Both the position numbers and the translations under genes were made by a program. Under the pieces are notes generated by a model that did not search any database, was not told the DNA's origin, and worked only from the letters and a program-made list of their open reading frames with translations. Positions 5,931 through 9,193 of a stretch of DNA of 9,193 nucleotides are shown here, in pieces (the stretch's first letter is position 1; every line of letters starts with the position of its first letter). The DNA comes from Actinomycetota bacterium (GTDB lineage Bacteria > Actinomycetota > Thermoleophilia > Solirubrobacterales > Solirubrobacteraceae): positions 1-9,193 of the forward strand of contig SYBY01000502.1 in assembly GCA_005788585.1 (NCBI GenBank). The letters are read 5' to 3'.

Positions 5931-7569
5931 AGGGGGTCGCGGTAGGGCGCATGCGCTCGGTGTCGCGCTGGCGGCGATGATCGTCGCTTCGGCGCTCCCC
6001 GCCCCGGCGATGGGGGAGGCGGCGGTGTGCGATGCGACGGTGACCGAGGGCACGCTTCGCGGCACGGAGCGTGCCGGGGCGTGCGTGTTCCGCGGCGTGC
6101 GCTATGCCGCGGCCCCGGTGGGTGACTTGCGCTTCCGCCCGCCGGCGCCGCCGCCCCGTTGGGACGGCGTGCGCGAGCTCGATGTCAGCAGCGAGTTCGT
6201 CTGCCCAAGGGTCGCGCCCAACGTGACGGAGAGCTACGCCGGCCGCGCCCCGGACCCCGTCGACGAGGACTGCCTGCGGCTGTCCGTCACGGCGCCGTCG
6301 CAGCCGGGCAGCGGTCGCCCGGTCCTCGTGTACCTGCACGGCGGGGGCTTCGTCTCGGGCTCAGGGTTCCAGGCCGACTTCGATCCGCAGGCACTGGTCG
6401 CGCGCGGCGACGTCGTGGTGGTGACGGTCAACTACCGGCTCGGGGTGTTCGGCTACCTCGAGCTCGGCGGGGTCTCCGGTGCGCTCGCCGGTTCGGGGAA
6501 CAACGGCCTGCGCGATCAGATGGCCGCACTGCGGTGGGTTCGCGAGAACGCCCGGGCCTTCGGCGGCGACCCGGACGCCATCACGGTCATGGGTCAGTCG
6601 GCGGGCGCGATCTCGATCGCGGCGATGCTCGCAGGACCCGCGCCGGAGCGTCTGTTCCGGCGCGCGATCCTCCAGAGCGGCACCGGGTATCTCGTGCAGA
6701 CCCGGCGGCACGCCGAGCGGCTCGCCGGGGAGGTCCTGCGGACCGCGGGGGCCCGGTCGGCAGACGACCTGCGCGCCATGCCGGCCGACCGGCTGCTCGA
6801 CGTGCAGCGCCGGGTCCTCGCCCGGCGCCCGATCAGCCGCAGCCTGACCTTCGGCCCGCATGTCGACGGTGACCTGGTCCCCGCACCGGTGCTCGACCGG
6901 ATGGCGGCCGGCAGCGCCCGGCGGGTCGACCTCCTCGTCGGCACCAACGCCGACGAGGCCGGGTTCTTCGCCTTGGGCCGGCCGACGCTCGCCTTCGTGC
7001 CCCCGGAGCTCAACCCCTTCCTCCCGGCGGCCCTGGCACGGCGACGGCTGGCGATGGCCGCCTCGTACCGCAGGAGCGGGCGACCCCAGGGCGCGATCCC
7101 CCGCGCACGCGATTCGGCCCTGCTGCGCATGGTGACCGACCAGCTGTTCCAGGTCCCCGCGATCCGCACGGCCGACCTCCAGGCGCAGGCCGGAGGCAGG
7201 GTGGCCATGTACCGGTTCGACTGGCGGGCTGCGGCGCGGCGTGACCAACCGTGGCTGGATGTCGGTGCCGTCCACTGCCTGGAGATCCCGTTCGTGTTCG
7301 GCGGCCTGCGGCTCGATTGGCTGCCGGGCGGCGCCGGACGGCGTATCGATGCCGCGGCGGCCGCACGGCTGTCCGAGCGGATGATGGACGCCTGGCTGGC
7401 GTTCGCGCGCACCGGTGAGGCGCCGTGGCAGGCGTATGAGCCGACACGGAGGGCGACGATGGTCTGGTCCGGCGACCCGCGTGTGGTGCACGACCCCGCG
7501 GCGGCCGAACGGCGCCTCTGGGAGGGGTACGACTTCCGGGCGTTCGCCTACCCCTGGCCCTGGGGCTGA
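5917..7569 (+). CDS. Secreted type-B carboxylesterase/lipase (COesterase family)
   Basis: 550-residue alpha/beta-hydrolase of the para-nitrobenzyl esterase/cholinesterase family, hydrolysing carboxylic esters of unknown identity. Seen in order: RGVRYAAAPVGDLRFRPP (59-76), the oxyanion-hole loop YLHGGGFVSGSG (139-150), VNYRLGVFGYL (171-181), NNGLRDQMAALRWV (195-208), the nucleophile elbow GQSAG with Ser228, Glu347 in GTNADEAGFF (342-351) and His453 in AVHCLEIPFVFG (451-462). The triad Ser228-Glu347-His453 is complete. The first 33 or so residues form a signal peptide with Arg in the n-region, an ALGVALAAMIVASAL core and cleavage near AMG-EA, so the enzyme is exported; Cys96 and Cys119 may pair. 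The start is the GTG at 5917: the next in-frame start (ATG 5977) would cut off the charged part of the signal. No Shine-Dalgarno precedes it, and it seems leaderless. It is probably repressed by the divergent TetR protein. Confidence 0.93.
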   Translation: MTTYGGGRGRAHALGVALAAMIVASALPAPAMGEAAVCDATVTEGTLRGTERAGACVFRGVRYAAAPVGDLRFRPPAPPPRWDGVRELDVSSEFVCPRVAPNVTESYAGRAPDPVDEDCLRLSVTAPSQPGSGRPVLVYLHGGGFVSGSGFQADFDPQALVARGDVVVVTVNYRLGVFGYLELGGVSGALAGSGNNGLRDQMAALRWVRENARAFGGDPDAITVMGQSAGAISIAAMLAGPAPERLFRRAILQSGTGYLVQTRRHAERLAGEVLRTAGARSADDLRAMPADRLLDVQRRVLARRPISRSLTFGPHVDGDLVPAPVLDRMAAGSARRVDLLVGTNADEAGFFALGRPTLAFVPPELNPFLPAALARRRLAMAASYRRSGRPQGAIPRARDSALLRMVTDQLFQVPAIRTADLQAQAGGRVAMYRFDWRAAARRDQPWLDVGAVHCLEIPFVFGGLRLDWLPGGAGRRIDAAAAARLSERMMDAWLAFARTGEAPWQAYEPTRRATMVWSGDPRVVHDPAAAERRLWEGYDFRAFAYPWPWG

Positions 7570-7643
7570 CGGGCACTCCGCAGCGCCTGCGCACGATGCG
7601 CGCGGGATCGTCGCAGTCCGGCACAGAATCCCGCCGGGGCGAC

Positions 7644-7659
7644 ACGTACATTTGTTCGC
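7644..7659. promoter_or_regulatory. radA promoter region with LexA-like (SOS) box
   Basis: ACGTACATTTGTTCGC matches 9 of the 12 fixed positions of the actinobacterial SOS box TCGAAC-N4-GTTCGA, with the right half nearly complete (GTTCG) and CG-AC on the left. It overlaps a TACATT -10-like hexamer (7647-7652) that lies 10 bases before the radA ATG. No -35 is evident. The match could be chance, since one half is degenerate. Confidence 0.35.
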
Positions 7660-7662
7660 CTC

Positions 7663-9048
7663 ATGGCTCGCGCGGCAACCATCCACGTCTGCTCGGACTG
7701 CGGGCACACCGAGCCCCGCTGGCACGGCCAGTGCGCCGGCTGCGGAGCCTGGAACACCCTCGTTGAAGAGGCCGCGCCTCCGAAGGCGTCGGCGGGCGGC
7801 GGTGGACGTGGCGGACGGGCGCGGGGTGCGACCAACAGCGCACTCGCACGGACGCCGACGGCGCTGCGCGAGGTCCACGCCGAGCACACGAAACGCCTGC
7901 ACACGAGCATCGGCGAGCTCGACCGCGTGCTCGGGGGCGGGCTGGTGCCCGGGTCGCTCGTGCTGCTGGGCGGCTCGCCGGGGATCGGCAAGTCGACGCT
8001 GACGAACATGGCCCTCGGGCATCTGGCCGCGGCGGGGCAGAAGACCCTCTACGTCACGGGCGAGGAGTCGGCCGCCCAGGTCAAGCTGCGCGCCGAGCGG
8101 CTCGGCCCGGGGGCGCTGGACGTGCCGATCGTGGCCGAGACCGACCTCGACGCCGTCGTCGCCACGCTCGACGCCGAGCGACCCGCGGCGTGCGTCATCG
8201 ACTCCGTGCAGACGCTGCACGCGCCGGACCTCACCGGCGCCCCCGGCTCGGTCGGTCAGGTGCGCGAGGTGGCAAGCCGGATCATGTCCGTCGCGAAGGC
8301 GAACGGCACCGCGGTCATCCTGGTCGGCCACGTCACGAAGGAGGGCGCGCTGGCCGGTCCGCGCGTGCTCGAGCACCTCGTCGACTGCGTGCTGCAGTTC
8401 GAGGGCGAGCGCGAGCGGACCTATCGCACCCTGCGCGCCCTGAAGAACCGCTTCGGCTCGACCAACGAGGCCGGCGTCTTCGAGATGCGCTCCGGCGGCC
8501 TCGTCGAGGTGCTCGACGCCAGCGCGCGGTTCGTGGGGGAGGCCACCGGCAAGCCCGGCAGCGTCGTCCTCGCCGCGATGGAGGGCAGCCGGCCGCTGCT
8601 CGTCGAGGTCCAGGCGCTCGTCAGTCCGTCCGAGCTCGTCCCGCCACGGCGCGCGGTGACCGGCATCGACCGCAACCGGCTCGCGCTCGTGCTCGCCGTC
8701 CTCGGCCGTCACGCGGGGGTCGGGACCGGCAGCGCAGACGTGTTCGTCAACGTCGTGGGCGGGGTGCGCATCGACGAGCCGGGGGCGGACCTCGCCGTGG
8801 CGCTCGCCGTGGCCAGTGCGCAGAAGGGCGTGGCCCTCGGAACGCCCGAACGTCCACTCGCCGCGTTCGGCGAAGTCGGGCTCACCGGCGAGCTGCGATC
8901 GGTCGGCCATCCCGACCGGCGCCAGGAGGAAGCGGCGAAGTTCGGGCTCGCCGATGTCATTGCGCCGCCTCGTGTGACGAGCCTCCGCGCCGCGCTCCGG
9001 GCCGCCTTCACGACGGCCCGTGAGGAGGGTCCGGTCAGGGCTGCCTGA
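7663..9048 (+). CDS. radA: DNA repair protein RadA (Sms)
   Basis: Complete 461-residue RadA, a RecA-like hexameric ATPase that processes recombination intermediates and helps branch migration in the cytoplasm. Domains in order: a C4 zinc finger with Cys10, Cys13, Cys24 and Cys27; a Gly/Ala-rich linker (38-60); the RecA-type core with Walker A GGSPGIGKST (103-112, Lys110), YVTGEES (130-136) and Walker B ACVIDS (176-181, Asp180); the RadA-specific KNRFG motif (261-265) followed by GSTNEAGVFEM; and the C-terminal Lon-protease-like domain (about 300-461) with DEPGADLAVALAVASA (371-386) and FGEVGLTGELRSV (402-414). Length equals the family norm. The ATG at 7663 places the zinc finger at residue 10 as expected and has no Shine-Dalgarno, so the transcript may be leaderless. 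It follows the esterase stop by 93 bases, with its own promoter signal, so the two genes look independent. Confidence 0.97.
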   Translation: MARAATIHVCSDCGHTEPRWHGQCAGCGAWNTLVEEAAPPKASAGGGGRGGRARGATNSALARTPTALREVHAEHTKRLHTSIGELDRVLGGGLVPGSLVLLGGSPGIGKSTLTNMALGHLAAAGQKTLYVTGEESAAQVKLRAERLGPGALDVPIVAETDLDAVVATLDAERPAACVIDSVQTLHAPDLTGAPGSVGQVREVASRIMSVAKANGTAVILVGHVTKEGALAGPRVLEHLVDCVLQFEGERERTYRTLRALKNRFGSTNEAGVFEMRSGGLVEVLDASARFVGEATGKPGSVVLAAMEGSRPLLVEVQALVSPSELVPPRRAVTGIDRNRLALVLAVLGRHAGVGTGSADVFVNVVGGVRIDEPGADLAVALAVASAQKGVALGTPERPLAAFGEVGLTGELRSVGHPDRRQEEAAKFGLADVIAPPRVTSLRAALRAAFTTAREEGPVRAA

Positions 9049-9094
9049 GCGGCCCGTTCGCGGAACCCCACGTCATCCCTGCATTTCCGGCCTG

Positions 9095-9121
9095 TTGAAA
9101 CACGCGACCGTCCGGTAGAAT
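9095..9121 (+). promoter_or_regulatory. Promoter of the gene at the right edge
   Basis: TTGAAA (9095-9100) and TAGAAT (9116-9121) are good -35 and -10 hexamers, though the 15-base spacer is shorter than the usual 17. The local sequence is markedly less GC-rich than its surroundings. The predicted transcript start, about 9127-9129, coincides with the GTG-ATG start pair. Confidence 0.6.
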
Positions 9122-9128
9122 GGGGGTG

Positions 9129-9193
9129 ATGGTTGCCCGAACTGGGGATGAGCTGAAGGAGCTCGAACGGCAGGAGCCCCGGCTCGTCAAGGC
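9129..9193 (+). CDS. Unrecognised protein, first 22 codons only (cut by window edge)
   Basis: An open frame begins at ATG 9129 (or GTG 9126 immediately before it in frame) and runs off the window. The visible product starts MVARTGDELKELERQEPRLV and is strongly charged with a helical or coiled-coil look. A clear promoter directly before it and its position after radA make it a real gene in my view, but the family cannot be named from this fragment. It shows no Shine-Dalgarno at usual spacing; GGGGGTG before the ATG is part of the -10/start region. A leaderless start is likely. Confidence 0.55.
   Translation, partial: MVARTGDELKELERQEPRLVK

Noticed and set aside
5101..6339. 412-codon minus-strand frame covering tetR and both gene ends around it
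   Set aside because: It overlaps the well-supported tetR frame on the same strand and gives an Arg-rich product without domains; its course also crosses the operator region.
7570..7662. Possible terminator hairpins between the esterase and radA (for example GCGC-ACGAT-GCGC)
   Set aside because: Stems are only 4-5 bp, without a T-run, and such short GC palindromes are expected by chance in this composition.
6361..8910. 849-codon open frame on the minus strand, antisense to most of the esterase and radA
   Set aside because: It lies opposite two unmistakable genes, has an Arg/His/Asp/Gly-rich composition typical of antisense frames in high-GC DNA, shows no recognisable domain, and spans the intergenic gap with its promoter signals. 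It is a by-product of GC-rich third positions.
9049..9094. Possible terminator after radA (CCG-TTCG-CGG)
   Set aside because: Three base pairs around a TTCG loop, no extension and no T-run; too weak to call.
1..9193. Mobile element, CRISPR array, tRNA/rRNA or defence island
   Set aside because: No transposase or integrase-like protein, no spaced repeats, no RNA-gene signatures and no defence-type domains were found on either strand; gene content is metabolic, regulatory and repair.

Overview
The window is very GC-rich, and the third codon positions in all real genes are dominated by G and C. Gene content and protein style point to an actinomycete-type bacterium, most likely the Thermoleophilia/Solirubrobacterales group. 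The main hint is the C-terminal beta-sandwich of the secreted propeller protein, which resembles secreted proteins I associate with that group. The taxonomic call is inference; no rRNA is present.

Left part (1-4062): a cobalamin (vitamin B12) locus with two divergent units. The minus-strand unit begins with a cobalamin riboswitch (about 2128-2227) and reads cbtB, cbtA (predicted cobalt uptake), a histidine phosphatase (candidate alpha-ribazole phosphatase, CobC-like) and cobD (adenosylcobinamide-phosphate synthase, cut by the window edge). The last two junctions are 4-bp start/stop overlaps. The plus-strand unit is a BluB-CobT fusion that makes the lower ligand 5,6-dimethylbenzimidazole and converts it to alpha-ribazole phosphate. 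Together the genes cover cobalt supply, aminopropanol attachment and lower-ligand activation. Only the minus-strand unit carries the riboswitch.

Middle part (4100-5888): a secreted beta-propeller-like protein of unknown role (plus) converges, with only 22 bp between stops, on a TetR-family regulator (minus).

Right part (5882-9193): the TetR gene is divergent from a secreted type-B carboxylesterase. The short gap between them holds a perfect 12-bp inverted repeat with a 5-bp spacer. Both the esterase -10 box and its GTG start lie inside this repeat, so it is a strong candidate TetR operator. Next comes radA (DNA repair ATPase, complete) with a possible LexA-like box over its promoter. The first 22 codons of an unrecognised gene reach the right edge, behind a clear promoter.

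A recurring theme is that four of the plus-strand genes start only 4-10 bases after a good -10 hexamer and have no Shine-Dalgarno sequence, as expected for leaderless mRNAs. I saw no mobile element, CRISPR array, tRNA, rRNA or defence system. The parts are individually known families. The noteworthy points are regulatory architecture (operator embedded over promoter and start codon, riboswitch asymmetry, leaderless starts) and the BluB-CobT fusion.
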